Shown: in pieces, positions 42,554 through 42,612 of the stretch
How positions within the stretch are numbered: the first letter of the stretch is position 1
Layout of the letters: each line of letters starts with the position of its first letter
Assembly (NCBI GenBank): GCA_031367715.1
Contig: JANLQJ010000161.1
Location: 1 to 42,612 of the forward strand
Source of the DNA: JANYHF01 sp031367715
GTDB taxonomy: Bacteria > Pseudomonadota > Alphaproteobacteria > Rhizobiales > Hyphomicrobiaceae
Length of the DNA stretch: 42,612 bases
Reading direction: 5' to 3'
The notes under the pieces: model-generated
Databases searched by the model: none
Seen by the model: the letters and a program-made list of their open reading frames with translations, nothing else
Told to the model about the DNA's origin: nothing
Position numbers and translations under genes: made by a program

Positions 42554-42612
42554 ATGACCGATGCTGGATTGCCTATGCGCGAAGCCATGGACGTCGACGT
42601 CGTCATCGTCGG
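42554..42612 (+). CDS. Electron transfer flavoprotein-ubiquinone oxidoreductase (3' end outside window)
   Basis: Only the first 19-20 codons are present. The reading ends MREAMDVDVVIVG, the start of the N-terminal FAD-binding (Rossmann) strand of ETF-QO, which passes electrons from acyl-CoA and amine dehydrogenases to ubiquinone. GAAGGA 7 bases before ATG 42554 supports the start. The identification rests on this short match and on the conserved divergent pairing with the uracil-DNA glycosylase, so it is moderately sure. Confidence 0.6.
   Translation, partial: MTDAGLPMREAMDVDVVIV

Overview
The window is a GC-rich stretch of an alphaproteobacterial chromosome, most likely from the Hyphomicrobiales (Rhizobiales). 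The evidence is a fused ispDF gene, a dusB(nifR3)-ntrB-ntrC cluster, 5-aminolevulinate synthase (the C4 heme route), thrB next to rnhA, a uracil-DNA glycosylase divergent from an ETF-ubiquinone oxidoreductase, a perfect CtrA box and palindromic intergenic repeats of the rhizobial kind. I cannot name a genus. I saw no tRNA, rRNA, CRISPR array, insertion sequence or prophage. Almost everything is housekeeping or metabolic.

Layout. (1) 1-5 kb: the 3' part of a giant secreted protein (Ig-like repeats, then RTX calcium-binding repeats) and a thioredoxin-fold protein. (2) 5-8 kb: an orphan dihydrodipicolinate-synthase-family gene and an MFS transporter, separated and flanked by two palindromic repeat elements. 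(3) 8.1-11.6 kb, minus strand: nrdR-ribD-ribE-ribH-nusB, an operon for riboflavin synthesis, ribonucleotide-reductase control and transcription antitermination, mostly linked by 4-base ATGA overlaps. (4) 11.6-18.3 kb, plus strand: a dipeptide epimerase, formate-tetrahydrofolate ligase behind a long structured leader, a BenE-type transporter, an ArfB-type release factor and a copper amine oxidase. (5) 18.3-20.6 kb, minus strand: cinA-type amidase, a MarR regulator and ispDF. (6) 20.8-24.4 kb, plus strand: dusB-ntrB-ntrC, the nitrogen two-component system. (7) 24.4-28.4 kb: algH/yqgE, a DsbD-like periplasmic protein, a peroxiredoxin, rnhA-thrB and a TusA-like protein. (8) 28.5-31.6 kb: a homocysteine methyltransferase-family gene, hemA and a tandem universal stress protein. 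(9) 31.7-38 kb, minus strand: a TolC-type outer-membrane channel, parE, a cardiolipin synthase and panC. (10) 38-42.6 kb: putA, a small DUF6356 protein, a uracil-DNA glycosylase and the first codons of ETF-QO.

How the genes work together. The rib operon makes riboflavin from GTP-derived intermediates; its partner ribBA is not here. dusB-ntrBC reads nitrogen status, and its promoter carries two NtrC-like sites, which suggests autoregulation. PutA (proline to glutamate) and ETF-QO both feed electrons to quinone. The TolC-type channel could serve as the outer-membrane exit for the type I-secreted RTX protein, but the cognate ABC transporter and adaptor are not in the window.

No obviously new multi-gene system is visible. 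The items most worth a second look are the amine oxidase with Val in place of the usual Asp/Glu after its cofactor tyrosine, the fhs leader with mutually exclusive hairpins and a run of rare Leu codons, the NtrC-like sites at dusB-ntrBC, the CtrA box before tolC, the His-for-Cys change in the homocysteine methyltransferase relative, and three palindromic intergenic elements.
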